This document shows positions 7,633 to 15,827 of a stretch of DNA of 27,496 nt, piece after piece (position 1 is the first letter of the stretch; each line of letters starts with the position of its first letter). The position numbers and the translations under genes were made by a program. The DNA comes from Hyphomicrobiales bacterium (GTDB taxonomy: Bacteria; Pseudomonadota; Alphaproteobacteria; Rhizobiales; Beijerinckiaceae), in NCBI GenBank assembly GCA_028290125.1, contig JAQGKM010000117.1, positions 1 to 27,496 on the forward strand. Reading direction: 5' to 3'. The notes beneath the pieces were generated by a model that searched no databases, was not told where the DNA came from, and saw only the letters and a program-made list of their open reading frames with translations.

Positions 7633-8442
7633 GTGAAACCAAAAGCCAGGGAGATCCGCATATCGACGCCGGAACGCCCCCGCGCCCCCTGGGTCCAGCG
7701 GCTGCGGACGCTCTACGAGGGCGAAACCTACGCCGCCGCGCGTTTTCGTTATCTTCTGCTCACGTTCGACGTCCTGACGATCGTCTACATCATCGCCACA
7801 TCTTTCGCGCCTGACCTCCTCGTGTTCGAGGTGATGGACGTCGGCATCGGCCTTCTGATTCTCGCAGATCTCTCCGCACGCCTGATCATCGCCCCGACCT
7901 GGAAAGCGCGTCTCCATCCGATCAACCTCGTCGATGTGGTCGCCTGCGTCTCCTTTCTCGCGCCTGTCTCGGGGGAAGGCGGCGGCTTCCTGCGCATCCT
8001 GCGAACGCTTCGGCTGTTGCACAGCAAGCTGATCCGCAGCCGCTTGCGGCATGACAATCGCTACTTCTGCGAAAACGAAGAGGCGATCATGGCGGTCGCC
8101 AATCTTGCTGTATTCATCGCCGTCATGACAGGCCTCGTGTACGAGACGCAGCACTGGAAGAACCCTGCGATCGCCAATTACGCCGATGCGCTCTATTTCA
8201 CGGTCACGTCGCTCACCACGACGGGCTATGGCGACATCACCCTGCCGGGCACTGCCGGCCGCCTGATCACGGTGCTGATCATGATTTCCGGCGTGACGTT
8301 CTTTCTGCGTCTCGCGCAGGTCTTGTTCCGGCCCAACAAGGTGAAGTTCGCATGTCCGCAGTGCGGCTTGCAGCGCCACGACGTCGACGCCGTTCATTGC
8401 AAGGCCTGCGGCATGCTGTTGTGCATTCCAAATGACGATTGA
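7633..8442 (+). CDS. Voltage-gated-type potassium channel with C-terminal zinc ribbon
   Basis: This 269-residue inner-membrane protein has six predicted helices: S1 at about 40-58, S2 64-85, S3 96-110, S4 119-138, S5 151-171 and S6 208-232. S4 carries spaced positive residues (R121, R124, R127, K132, R135), as in a voltage sensor. The pore loop has the K+ filter TTTGYGD (195-201). After S6 a short tail holds C241-x2-C244 and C256-x2-C259, a zinc-ribbon or rubredoxin-like knuckle. There is no RCK/TrkA domain. The start is a GTG with AGGGG upstream. It follows the SET gene by 39 bp on the same strand and may share its transcript. Confidence 0.88.
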   Translation: MKPKAREIRISTPERPRAPWVQRLRTLYEGETYAAARFRYLLLTFDVLTIVYIIATSFAPDLLVFEVMDVGIGLLILADLSARLIIAPTWKARLHPINLVDVVACVSFLAPVSGEGGGFLRILRTLRLLHSKLIRSRLRHDNRYFCENEEAIMAVANLAVFIAVMTGLVYETQHWKNPAIANYADALYFTVTSLTTTGYGDITLPGTAGRLITVLIMISGVTFFLRLAQVLFRPNKVKFACPQCGLQRHDVDAVHCKACGMLLCIPNDD

Positions 8443-8463
8443 CTGCATCAAAGAGGAGGAGCC

Positions 8464-8910
8464 ATGACCGCCATCGACGCCGACCGCTTCGTCTCCGCAC
8501 AGGCTGGCGTTCTCGCGGATGTCGAAGCCGAATTGAGGGCCGGGCGGAAGCAATCGCACTGGATGTGGTTCGTCTTCCCGCAGGTGGCGGGCCTCGGTCA
8601 TTCCTCAACGGCGCGACACTACGCCATCGCCGATCTCGCTCAGGCGCAGCATTATCTGCAAGACCTAGTTCTCGGCTCTCGCCTGCGCGAGCATGTGCAG
8701 CTCCTGCTGCAGCACACTGACAAGAGTGCGCACGAGATCTTCGGCACACCCGACGATCTGAAGTTGCGCTCGTGCCTGACACTGTTCAAAGCCGCGGCGT
8801 CGACGCCGGAAGACCGGGCGCTGTTCGAGGCGGCCCTGCAGGCGTTCTTCGACGGCCAGCCGGACCAACTGACTCTGGACCTTCTTCGCGGATCGTCGGC
8901 GCGCCGATGA
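8464..8910 (+). CDS. DUF1810 family protein
   Basis: This 148-residue soluble protein matches the DUF1810 family by its pattern: an N-terminal helix with DRFVSAQ, the core HWMWFVFPQ with GLGHSSTARHYAI following, and a C-terminal KLRSCLTLF / FFDGQPDQLTL region. The biochemical role of the family is not established to my knowledge. AGGAGG lies six bases before the ATG, a strong ribosome site. It follows the K+ channel by 21 bp on the same strand, so they are probably in one operon. Its stop is eight bases from the end of the convergent L,D-transpeptidase-like gene. Confidence 0.85.
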   Translation: MTAIDADRFVSAQAGVLADVEAELRAGRKQSHWMWFVFPQVAGLGHSSTARHYAIADLAQAQHYLQDLVLGSRLREHVQLLLQHTDKSAHEIFGTPDDLKLRSCLTLFKAAASTPEDRALFEAALQAFFDGQPDQLTLDLLRGSSARR

Positions 8911-8918
8911 TTTGCAGT

Positions 8919-9626
8919 CTAGGCCGGCAGCACAACCACTTTGGTCTGCACGGGCGTGCGTGAATAGAGGTCCATCATGTCCTGGCTGAGGAGGCCTGTG
9001 CAGCCGCTCGTCAGGTTGGTGCCGATGGTCTCGGGCGCGCTCGTGCTGTAGAGCGTGTAAAGCGTGTAGACGCCCTTCTGGTAGAGATAGAGCGTGCGCG
9101 CGCCGAGCGGGTTGTCGAGCCCGCCGGGCATGCCGCCCGCGTATTTCTTCGCTTCCGGCTGCCGCAGGATCATTTCCCTGGGCGGCGTCCATACCGGCCA
9201 TTCCGCCTTGCGTCCGACATAGGCGTCGCCGCTCCACAGGAAGCCCTGCCGGCCGACATTGGCGCCATAGCGCGTGGCGTTCCCGTCGCCTTCGACGCGG
9301 TAGACGTAGTAGTTCGCAGGATCGACGATGATCGTGCCGGGCGCTTCCTTGGTGTCGTAGCGCACGGTCCGGCGGTAGAACTTCGGATCGACCTTGTCGA
9401 CGTCGACTGCCGGGATCGGAAATTTTTCCTCGGGCATCGCAGCGTAGAGCCTCGCGGCTTCGCCACGGCTCATGCCATCGGACGTGACGCAGCCGGCGAG
9501 CCCCAGGGAGCCGAAGCCGACTGCGCCGGCGATGAACGAACGACGGTTGAGAAGGTCAGGCCCGCGCCCGGTCGGAGCGATCTCGTTCGTCTTGCCAGCG
9601 TCGGCCATTTCACCGTCCGTCATCAT
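8919..9626 (-). CDS. L,D-transpeptidase (YkuD)-like Tat lipoprotein with altered active-site motif
   Basis: From the ATG at 9626 the protein has 235 residues; ATGs at 9623 and 9605 are alternatives and the ribosome site does not decide. NRRSFIAGAVGFGSLGLAGC (27-46) has a twin-arginine motif and a lipobox ending at Cys46, so export by Tat and lipid anchoring are likely. The YkuD core (about 85-235) has the cysteine motif TSGCTGLLSQD with Cys209. Classical enzymes read IHGT...P..IG...SSGCIRM; here the HGT position reads YST and the Arg after the Cys is lost. The family cross-links peptidoglycan or attaches lipoproteins to it. Whether this protein is catalytic is open. Confidence 0.8.
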   Translation of the reverse strand: MMTDGEMADAGKTNEIAPTGRGPDLLNRRSFIAGAVGFGSLGLAGCVTSDGMSRGEAARLYAAMPEEKFPIPAVDVDKVDPKFYRRTVRYDTKEAPGTIIVDPANYYVYRVEGDGNATRYGANVGRQGFLWSGDAYVGRKAEWPVWTPPREMILRQPEAKKYAGGMPGGLDNPLGARTLYLYQKGVYTLYTLYSTSAPETIGTNLTSGCTGLLSQDMMDLYSRTPVQTKVVVLPA

Positions 9627-9732
9627 GATCCGTGTTCTCAAGTTTAGCCGAGAGCTGAACTTGCCGTCACACAGGCCGATTCGCAAGGGTGAGCTTGGCC
9701 GACGCCATTTGCGCCCGGAAATTTCAAGCCGT

Positions 9733-10779
9733 TCAGTGCGATCTGGCGGCAGCAGCTGTTTCCTGGACCTTGAGCTGCGTCGCGCGGGCGCAGTTCTCCG
9801 TCACCTTGAAATAGCGCTGCACCCAGTCGGCGCCGAGCTCATAGGGATGGGGGCCATCGCCACGCCCCGCGAGCATGCGGTTCTTGTTGTAGGCGTTGTC
9901 GAACTCGGAATGGTTGGAGATCAGCACCGTCGCGCCGGTCTCCTTCGCCTTCGCCGCCAGATGGCGCTGCGACGCCATGTAGGTGTCGAGATTCTTGATG
10001 CTCCAGTCCGGCAGCGTCCATTCGTAGACCAGAGCGGTGCCGCCCGAGTAGACGACGTTCACCGGCTTGCCGCGGTCCTGCACCTGGAACGTGAAGGAGT
10101 TCGTTCCGTCGGTGTGTCCGGGGGTGAACCAGGTCGTGACGGTCGTGTCGCCAAGCGTGATCTTCATGCCGTCGGTGGCGACGATGTCGCGCTTGGGCGC
10201 CATCGTCTTGAAGCGGTTCGGCAGTTTTTCCACGAGATCCCAGTCCGGGCCCGACATCACGACATGCGGGCGGTAGCGCGTCTGGATCATCTCGGCGCCG
10301 CCGATGTGGTCCTGATGTGCGTGCGACACAATGAGATATTTGATGTCCTTGGGATCGAGCCCGAGCTTCTGCATGCCGCCGACAATGAGTTCTTCCGAAT
10401 TGTACGGATAGATCGTGTCGAACAGGATGATGCCCTCGCTCGTCTTCAGTGCCCATGACGAATGGATCTTGCCGCCGACGAAATAGAGGTTGTCGAAGAC
10501 CTTGGCGGGCTCCGCATACCACGTCGAACGCGCGGGAGCCTTGCTCGGGTCCGACACGTATGCCGGCGTCAGGTCACGGAGGTCTTCGCTTCGGCTCGGC
10601 GGGAGGAAGCAGGTGCGCGCGAGCGCGCCGAGAAACTCGAACTCGGCCGCTTCCTTGGCGGCCTGCTGCGCAGCCTCGACCGCGCTCGGCGCCCTTGGCT
10701 TTGCATCGGGCGTTTGCGCCAGCGCGCTCCCGGCGACGAGAACGCAAGCAGACGCGATGGTGACGAGATGATTGGCCAT
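9733..10779 (-). CDS. Secreted metallo-beta-lactamase-fold hydrolase, subclass B3-like
   Basis: From the ATG at 10779 (GGGGA upstream) the protein has 348 residues and a signal peptide ending near SALAQ (residues 18-22), so it is exported to the periplasm. The metal site is complete: H153-A-H155-Q-D157-H158, H222 in PGHTDGTNS and H290 in SNHSE. This H/D/H set without a metal-ligand Cys is the B3 beta-lactamase pattern. Many B3-fold homologues are not beta-lactamases, and the variable region before residue 95 is longer than usual. The frame runs upstream to 10980, but those codons are non-coding in character. It is divergent from the MFS_3 exporter across 146 bp. Substrate is uncertain. Confidence 0.85.
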   Translation of the reverse strand: MANHLVTIASACVLVAGSALAQTPDAKPRAPSAVEAAQQAAKEAAEFEFLGALARTCFLPPSRSEDLRDLTPAYVSDPSKAPARSTWYAEPAKVFDNLYFVGGKIHSSWALKTSEGIILFDTIYPYNSEELIVGGMQKLGLDPKDIKYLIVSHAHQDHIGGAEMIQTRYRPHVVMSGPDWDLVEKLPNRFKTMAPKRDIVATDGMKITLGDTTVTTWFTPGHTDGTNSFTFQVQDRGKPVNVVYSGGTALVYEWTLPDWSIKNLDTYMASQRHLAAKAKETGATVLISNHSEFDNAYNKNRMLAGRGDGPHPYELGADWVQRYFKVTENCARATQLKVQETAAAARSH

Positions 10780-10925
10780 GAGCGTTTCCCCAATTGCTGA
10801 GCGCCTTCGACGCGTCGTTCTTGAGGACATCATACGCACAACAGCGCCGGGCGCCACAATGGAGCCGGAGGTTTTCTCCATCGCGCGGGTTGCACAAACC
10901 ACTTCAGCGCGGCACTTACAGTTCA

Positions 10926-12596
10926 ATGCAGACGAAAGCCACCACGGACGTTTCCAGCTCTCGCCCATCGCGTTCGGCACTCGCGCCGATGCGTCACCCG
11001 CTCTTCCGGGCCGTCTGGATCGCGAGTCTTGCGTCGAACTTCGGCGGGCTCATCCAGTCCGTCGGCGCGGCCTGGCTCATGGCGTCCATCGCGCCATCGG
11101 CCGAAATGGTCGCCCTCGTGCAGACGTCGACGACGCTGCCCATCATGTTCTTCTCGCTGGCTGCGGGCGCCATTGCCGACAATTACGATCGCCGCTCGAT
11201 CATGCTGGTCGCGCAGGTCTTCATGCTGGTCGTCTCCCTGCTGCTCACGATCATCACGGGCCTGTCGTCGCTGACGCCCTGGATGCTGCTCGTCTTCACG
11301 TTCCTGATCGGCTGCGGCTCGGCGCTGAACGGGCCGGCATGGCAAGCGTCCGTCGGCGAGATGGTGCCGCGTGAAGATCTGCCGGCCGCGGTTGCGCTGA
11401 ACTCGATGGGCTTCAATGTCGCGCGAAGCGTCGGCCCGGCGATCGGCGGCTTCATCGTCGCGGCGGCCGGCGCCGCCGTCGCCTTCGCGGTCAATGCGGC
11501 GACCTATGTCGGGCTTATTCTCGTCCTGCTGCGATGGAAGCCGCCAAGGCCCGATCGCGCGCTGCCGCCCGAGTCGCTCACGCTCGCGATGGGCGCGGGC
11601 CTTCGCTACGCCGCGATGTCGCCCTCCATCAAACGCGTCATCAGCCGCTGCTTCCTGTTCGGCTTCGGCGCGGCCGCCGTTCAGGGCCTCATGCCGCTCA
11701 TCGCGCGCGACCTTGTCGTCGGCGGTCCCGTCACTTACGGCCTGCTGCTCGGCAGCTTCGGTGCGGGCGCCGTCAGCGGCGCCTTGCTGAGCGCTCGCCT
11801 GCGCACTGCGTTCAGCGTTGAAACGCTCGCGCGCCTGTCGTTCGCCGGCCTGATCGCCTGCGTGACGATCACGGCGTTCAGCCATGCGTCCTGGCTCACG
11901 ATGGCCGCGATGGTTTTCGGCGGCGCGAGCTGGGTCGTGGCCATGTCGAACTTCAACGTCAGCATCCAGCTGTCAGCCCCGCGCTGGGTCATGGCGCGCA
12001 CCCTTTCGCTCTACCAGACCGCAGCCTTCGGCGGCATGGCCATTGGCAGCTGGACGTGGGGCTGGATCGCCGAGCGTTCTGGCGTCGCCGAGGCGCTGCT
12101 GCTCTCGATTGTCGTCCATGTTCTCGGAATCCTCGTCGGCCTGCGCTTCCGCCTGCACGACCTGACGGATGCTTCGCTCGATCCGCTGCGGCGATGGAGC
12201 GTCCCCAACGTCGCCTTCGACGTTCAGCCGCAGAGCGGCCCGATCGTCATCACCATCGAATACCGAATCAGCGCCGCCGACGTGCCGGAGTTCCTGGCCA
12301 TCATGGCGGAGCGGCGACGCGTGCGGCGCCGGGACGGCGCCCGGCATTGGTCGCTGCTGCGCGATCTGGGCGACACGGAGCTGTGGATCGAGCGTTACCA
12401 CACGCCGACATGGGTGGACTATATCCGGCATAACCAGCGAATCACCCTGGCGGATGCGATGATCGGCGAACGCCTGCGCGCCCTCCATCGCGGCGGCGAC
12501 ATCGTCGTGCACCGGATGATCGAACGCCAGACGGGATCGCTGCGCGACGTGAGCGCGCGCGCCACCGATCCGTCGTCCGGCGAGGCCATGCACTGA
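10926..12596 (+). CDS. EntS-like MFS exporter (MFS_3) with C-terminal alpha/beta-barrel-like domain
   Basis: Starting at the ATG at 10926 (MQTKATTDV) the protein has 556 residues; the ribosome site is weak. Residues about 20-410 form a 12-helix major facilitator of the MFS_3/enterobactin-exporter type, with the motif GAIADNYDRRS after helix 2 and GSALNGPAWQASVGEMVP after helix 4. A soluble C-terminal extension of about 130 residues follows (IVITIEYRISAADVPEFL to the RALHRGG region) and resembles a dimeric alpha/beta barrel (antibiotic-monooxygenase-like). From memory this fusion is common in proteobacterial MFS_3 proteins. The exported compound is unknown. It is divergent from the metallo-hydrolase. 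Confidence 0.88.
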   Translation: MQTKATTDVSSSRPSRSALAPMRHPLFRAVWIASLASNFGGLIQSVGAAWLMASIAPSAEMVALVQTSTTLPIMFFSLAAGAIADNYDRRSIMLVAQVFMLVVSLLLTIITGLSSLTPWMLLVFTFLIGCGSALNGPAWQASVGEMVPREDLPAAVALNSMGFNVARSVGPAIGGFIVAAAGAAVAFAVNAATYVGLILVLLRWKPPRPDRALPPESLTLAMGAGLRYAAMSPSIKRVISRCFLFGFGAAAVQGLMPLIARDLVVGGPVTYGLLLGSFGAGAVSGALLSARLRTAFSVETLARLSFAGLIACVTITAFSHASWLTMAAMVFGGASWVVAMSNFNVSIQLSAPRWVMARTLSLYQTAAFGGMAIGSWTWGWIAERSGVAEALLLSIVVHVLGILVGLRFRLHDLTDASLDPLRRWSVPNVAFDVQPQSGPIVITIEYRISAADVPEFLAIMAERRRVRRRDGARHWSLLRDLGDTELWIERYHTPTWVDYIRHNQRITLADAMIGERLRALHRGGDIVVHRMIERQTGSLRDVSARATDPSSGEAMH

Positions 12597-12955
12597 CGCG
12601 TCACTGCTCCGGTTCATCCTGAGCCCACAGTGGGGCGGCAATGTCACACGGCGGGATTTTCCTGCCGCCAAACGAAAACGTTGGTCTTCAGCGGCCCGCA
12701 TCTGAGGTACTTGGTGCCTATGCCGCCGCTCATTCTGATCGCCTTCCTCAGCGCCGCCACCGTAACCATCAGCTGGATGGGCTTTCTGTTGTGGAGCGTC
12801 GTTCACGCGGTGATGTGGGTCTTCACCTGACGCCGCGCTGAGCATTTCAACGGCTCGCGCGAGCCTCGCCGCATTGTGCCCGCGCCAGATCCGTGCGATT
12901 TTTCCGGCCATAAGAAGGTTGCGGTTCAATGCAGCCGCATGTCGGGAGGAAGCTC
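12597..12955. other. 359-bp gap between MFS_3 exporter and Bug protein genes
   Basis: The gap contains one possible micropeptide gene (12720-12830, listed separately) and an inverted repeat, GGCGGCA (12634-12640) with TGCCGCC (12663-12669), which has no T tract. The stretch after 12840 is the likely promoter region of the Bug gene, but no convincing -35/-10 pair could be chosen. No RNA gene is recognised. Confidence 0.5.
12720..12830 (+). CDS. Possible 36-residue membrane micropeptide
   Basis: The ATG at 12720 opens a 36-codon frame whose product is almost entirely hydrophobic (MPPLILIAFLSAATVTISWM and on to WVFT), consistent with one membrane helix ending in aromatic residues. The ribosome site is weak (GGTACTTGGTGCCT). 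The frame stays open from 12630, but the upstream part is not protein-like. Support rests only on composition, so this may be chance. Confidence 0.35.
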   Translation: MPPLILIAFLSAATVTISWMGFLLWSVVHAVMWVFT

Positions 12956-13969
12956 ATGATCTTGCCAGCGCCGCGCGCCATGCGAAGGGCCGCGACATTC
13001 CTTTTCCGCAGGCCTAGTTTCAAGTCTGTCCTGCTCCTGCCCCTCTTGGGCGCGCTCTTCACGCAGCCATCGATCGCGCAGGACTGGCCGAAGCAGACGA
13101 TCAAGATTGTCTCGCCCTATACGGCGGGCGGGCTTGGCGACACGCTGCCGCGCATCGTCGCTGCCGGCTTGAGCGAACGTCTTGGACAGCAGGTGATCGT
13201 CGAAAATGTGCCCGGTGCGAGTCAGCTTGTCGGGGTTCAGGCGGTCGCACGCGCCAAGCCGGACGGCTACACGCTTCTGTTCGCCAGTTCGACCAGCATG
13301 GGGATCAACGTCGCGGTCTCGAAAGCGCTGCCTTACGATCCCGTGCGTGACTTCGCGCCCATCGCCATCGCCTTCTCGACGCCGCTTTATCTCGCGGTGA
13401 CCCCGAAACTGCCGGTCAACTCCGTTCAGGAACTCATTGCGCTGGCAAAGCGCGAACCGGGCAAACTCAATTTCGCATCCGGCGGACTGGCGACGTCCAA
13501 TCACCTCGCGGGCGAACTGTTCAAGGCGCTCGCCGGCGTCGATATGGTGCACGTGCCCTACAAGGGCACAGGCCCGGCGATGATCGATCTCGTCGCCGGA
13601 CATGTCGACCTGATGTTTGCGGGCGAAGGCGCCGAACAGGCGAAGCAGGGCAACCTGCGGGCTCTGGCGGTCACGGATCGCGTCCGCTCCCGCTCGGCGC
13701 CCGACATCCCCACCATGCAGGAAGCTGGCGTCAAGGATTACGAAATGGCGATCTGGTTCGGGTTCGTCGCCCCGGCCGGTACGCCCGAGCCGATCGTCGA
13801 AAAGCTCTCGGCTGAAATCCGCAAGGTGCTCGAAAGCCCGATGACCCGCGACCGCAGCAACGGCGCCGACATCACGCCGTCGACGCCCGCCGAGATGAAA
13901 GCCCGCATACCGAAAGATATCGAGATGTGGACCGCGGTGACGCGTCAGGCGAAGATTCAATTGCAATAA
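12956..13969 (+). CDS. Bug/TctC-family tripartite tricarboxylate transporter substrate-binding protein
   Basis: GGGAGGA six bases before the ATG at 12956 sets the start over an in-frame ATG at 12929. The 337-residue protein has an Arg-rich N-terminus and a signal peptide ending near PSIAQ, followed by the Bug fold. Typical family stretches are DWPKQTIKIVSPYTAGG, LGQQVIVENVPGA, AKPDGYTLLFAS, LPYDPVRDFAPIA, HVPYKGTGPAMIDLVAGHVD and PDIPTMQEAGV. Bug proteins are periplasmic receptors for small carboxylates or aromatic acids. The usual TctA/TctB membrane partners are not in the window. The monooxygenase gene begins five bases after its stop, so they form an operon and may act on the same ligand. 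Confidence 0.93.
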   Translation: MILPAPRAMRRAATFLFRRPSFKSVLLLPLLGALFTQPSIAQDWPKQTIKIVSPYTAGGLGDTLPRIVAAGLSERLGQQVIVENVPGASQLVGVQAVARAKPDGYTLLFASSTSMGINVAVSKALPYDPVRDFAPIAIAFSTPLYLAVTPKLPVNSVQELIALAKREPGKLNFASGGLATSNHLAGELFKALAGVDMVHVPYKGTGPAMIDLVAGHVDLMFAGEGAEQAKQGNLRALAVTDRVRSRSAPDIPTMQEAGVKDYEMAIWFGFVAPAGTPEPIVEKLSAEIRKVLESPMTRDRSNGADITPSTPAEMKARIPKDIEMWTAVTRQAKIQLQ

Positions 13970-13974
13970 GAAAA

Positions 13975-15147
13975 ATGGTGAAACACATGGCGCGTCCCGC
14001 TCCCAGGATTGCGATCGTTGGCGCCGGCATCGGCGGACTTGCGGCGGCGGCGCTTCTGCTGCGCCAGGGTGTCGATGTCACGGTTTATGAACAGGCCGGG
14101 CGTTTCGCGCGCGTGGGCGCCGGCATCCAGCAGAGTCCGAATGTCATGAAGGTCCATCGTGGCCTCGGCATCGAGGATCGGCTGCGCAAGACAGCTTTCG
14201 CGCCGAGAACCTCGCTCAACCGCGACGGGATCACGGGCGAAACGACCAATGAATTTCCGCTCGGCAAGGATGTCGAAGAGCGCTACGGCGCGCCGTTCCT
14301 CGCCATGCATCGCGGCGATCTGCACGCGGCGCTCGCCGACCTTGTTCCTGCGAACCGCATCGAACTCGGACGCAAGCTCCGGAGCGTCGATCAGGATGGA
14401 ACGCGCGTCACACTCACGTTCGAAGACGGTTCGGAAAGCGTCGCAGATGCTGTCGTCGGCGCAGACGGCGTGCATTCGCTGATCCGCGATTACGTGGCGG
14501 GCCCCGAGAGCCCGACGTTCACGGGCCGCGTCGCCTACCGCACCACCTTTCCGGCAAGCCTGCTGCGCGGCGTAGACATCGGCATGTCGCGCACGAAATG
14601 GTGGGGGCCCGACCGACACATCGTGATCTATTACACGACCGCGAATTGCGACGAGGTCTATTTCGTCACGAGCACGCCCGAAAAGGCCGACTGGATCACC
14701 AAGGAAAGCTGGTCGACCAAAGGCGATCTCGACGAACTGCAGAACGGCTTCAGCGCCTTTCACCCGGATGTCCGCGCCTTGCTGGCTGCGGCGCCCGAGG
14801 TCCATAAATGGGGCATCTTCGAGCGCGAGCCCCTGCCGGTCTGGACGCGCGGACGCGTGACCCTGCTGGGTGATTCCTGTCATCCGATGACGCCCTACAT
14901 GGCGTCCGGCGCCGCCATGGCGCTGGAAGACGCGGTCATCCTTGCACGCGCGCTCGAGGCGTTCGAGCCCGCCAACGTGTCGCGCGCGTTCGAGACTTAC
15001 GAGGCGACGCGCAAGCCGAGGACATCGGCGGTGCAGACCGGATCGAGCGCCAACAACTGGATGCGAAACGCCACCAATCCCGATTGGCTCTACGGCTACG
15101 ACGCCTGGAGTGCGCCGCTCGAAGCGCCCGAGACGGCGCCGGCGTGA
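13975..15147 (+). CDS. FAD-dependent monooxygenase, NicC-like (6-hydroxynicotinate 3-monooxygenase family)
   Basis: This 390-residue flavoprotein hydroxylates an aromatic ring using NAD(P)H and O2. It has the FAD dinucleotide motif IVGAGIGGL (14-22), the DG motif VVGADGVHS and the second FAD motif LLGDSCHPMTPYMASGAAMALEDA. From memory it aligns throughout with Pseudomonas NicC, including GIQQSPNVMK (NicC GIHIGPNVMK), KWWGPDRHIVIYYTT, and the C-terminal NPDWLYGYD. NicC converts 6-hydroxynicotinate to 2,5-dihydroxypyridine. The NicC His in the first segment is Gln here, and the Cys before KWW is not conserved. A related substrate, such as a salicylate-type acid, is therefore possible. ATG at 13987 is an alternative start. 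No other nic gene is present. Confidence 0.87.
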   Translation: MVKHMARPAPRIAIVGAGIGGLAAAALLLRQGVDVTVYEQAGRFARVGAGIQQSPNVMKVHRGLGIEDRLRKTAFAPRTSLNRDGITGETTNEFPLGKDVEERYGAPFLAMHRGDLHAALADLVPANRIELGRKLRSVDQDGTRVTLTFEDGSESVADAVVGADGVHSLIRDYVAGPESPTFTGRVAYRTTFPASLLRGVDIGMSRTKWWGPDRHIVIYYTTANCDEVYFVTSTPEKADWITKESWSTKGDLDELQNGFSAFHPDVRALLAAAPEVHKWGIFEREPLPVWTRGRVTLLGDSCHPMTPYMASGAAMALEDAVILARALEAFEPANVSRAFETYEATRKPRTSAVQTGSSANNWMRNATNPDWLYGYDAWSAPLEAPETAPA

Positions 15148-15151
15148 GACG

Positions 15152-15718
15152 TCACGCAGGACGGCGATGCGTCGCCGGAAGCGCTGCCAGCAGGTCGCGG
15201 CAATAATCAGCCGTGATCTCTCGATCTCCGAAGAGGATGTGGTAGCAGATCGGCGCGATGACGCGGTCGATGATCAGGTCCTGCTGCACGGCGGCTTCGC
15301 CGCGCGCGGACGCACGCGCCGCGATGGTGTCGAGATGATCGTAGGTGTAGCGGCAGCACTTCGCCGCCGCCGTGTCTTCCGCTTCCGACAGGACATCGCG
15401 CAGCAGGTTGCGGCCGACTTTCGACGACATTTCTTCGGCGTATTGCAGCACGAAGGCCTCGATGTCTCCTGCGGTGCTGCCGGTGTCGTCGGGATCGCTG
15501 ACGGGCCGAAGGGTCTCGGAAGCCACGTCGGCCAGCAGCGAGCCGAGATCGCCCCAGCGCCGGTAGATGGTCGAAGGGGTCACACCGGCCTGCTCGGCGA
15601 TCATCGGCACCGTAATTGCAGAGCGATCAAGGCGCGCCAGGAGCGCGTGCGTCGCCGCATGCACTTCCTTCTGGATGCGGGCGGATCGGCCGCCCTGCCG
15701 CACGAGTTCGCGGGCCAT
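15152..15718 (-). CDS. TetR/AcrR-family repressor of the adjacent MFS exporter
   Basis: The ATG at 15718 has GAGGGA five to six bases upstream, so the 188-residue product is preferred over the longer frame to 15787. The N-terminal helix-turn-helix is ITVPMIAEQAGVTPSTIYRRWGD (about 35-57), standard for TetR. The C-terminal ligand domain (about 70-188) is of the TetR_C type seen in many efflux regulators. It is transcribed away from the MFS gene, and two matching palindromes lie in the 109-bp promoter between them, so it probably represses both genes and is released by the exporter's substrate. Its gene ends a few bases after the NicC-like gene on the opposite strand. Confidence 0.9.
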   Translation of the reverse strand: MARELVRQGGRSARIQKEVHAATHALLARLDRSAITVPMIAEQAGVTPSTIYRRWGDLGSLLADVASETLRPVSDPDDTGSTAGDIEAFVLQYAEEMSSKVGRNLLRDVLSEAEDTAAAKCCRYTYDHLDTIAARASARGEAAVQQDLIIDRVIAPICYHILFGDREITADYCRDLLAALPATHRRPA

Positions 15719-15751
15719 GGTTTCCCTCGAGACATCACGAACAGCACTCTT

Positions 15752-15770
15752 AACGCAAAGGATTTGCATT
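15752..15770. promoter_or_regulatory. TetR operator O1 (19-bp palindrome)
   Basis: AACGCAAAGGATTTGCATT is a 19-bp palindrome with seven of nine pairs matching. It shares the pattern AACGCAAA-N3-TTnGCrTT with the second site 46 bp downstream. It covers the -35 region proposed for the MFS promoter and lies in front of the TetR gene. Confidence 0.7.
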
Positions 15771-15792
15771 AAGGTGAATGCTGACATATGTT
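15764..15792 (+). promoter_or_regulatory. Candidate sigma-70-type promoter of the MFS exporter
   Basis: TTGCAT (15764-15769) and TATGTT (15787-15792) are separated by 17 bases. Operator O1 overlaps the -35 box and operator O2 lies just downstream of the -10 box, the arrangement expected for repression. Confidence 0.5.
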
Positions 15793-15797
15793 CTTTA

Positions 15798-15816
15798 AAC
15801 GCAAATGTTTAGCGTT
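15798..15816. promoter_or_regulatory. TetR operator O2 (19-bp palindrome)
   Basis: AACGCAAATGTTTAGCGTT is a palindrome with seven of nine pairs matching and the same left half (AACGCAAA) as O1. It overlaps the expected transcription start and ends just before the AGGAGG ribosome site of the MFS gene. Confidence 0.7.
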
Positions 15817-15827
15817 AGGAGGACGTC

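Noticed and set aside
7006..8601. 531-residue minus-strand frame across the SET, channel and DUF1810 genes
   Set aside because: No domain is recognisable and it is antisense to three well-supported genes.
9733..10779. Calling the metallo-hydrolase a beta-lactamase resistance gene
   Set aside because: The metal site fits subclass B3, but many exported homologues are not beta-lactamases and no substrate evidence is visible.
10923..11885. 320-residue minus-strand frame in the MFS_3 gene
   Set aside because: It is extremely Arg/Glu/Asp-rich without hydrophobic core, so a shadow of the exporter gene.
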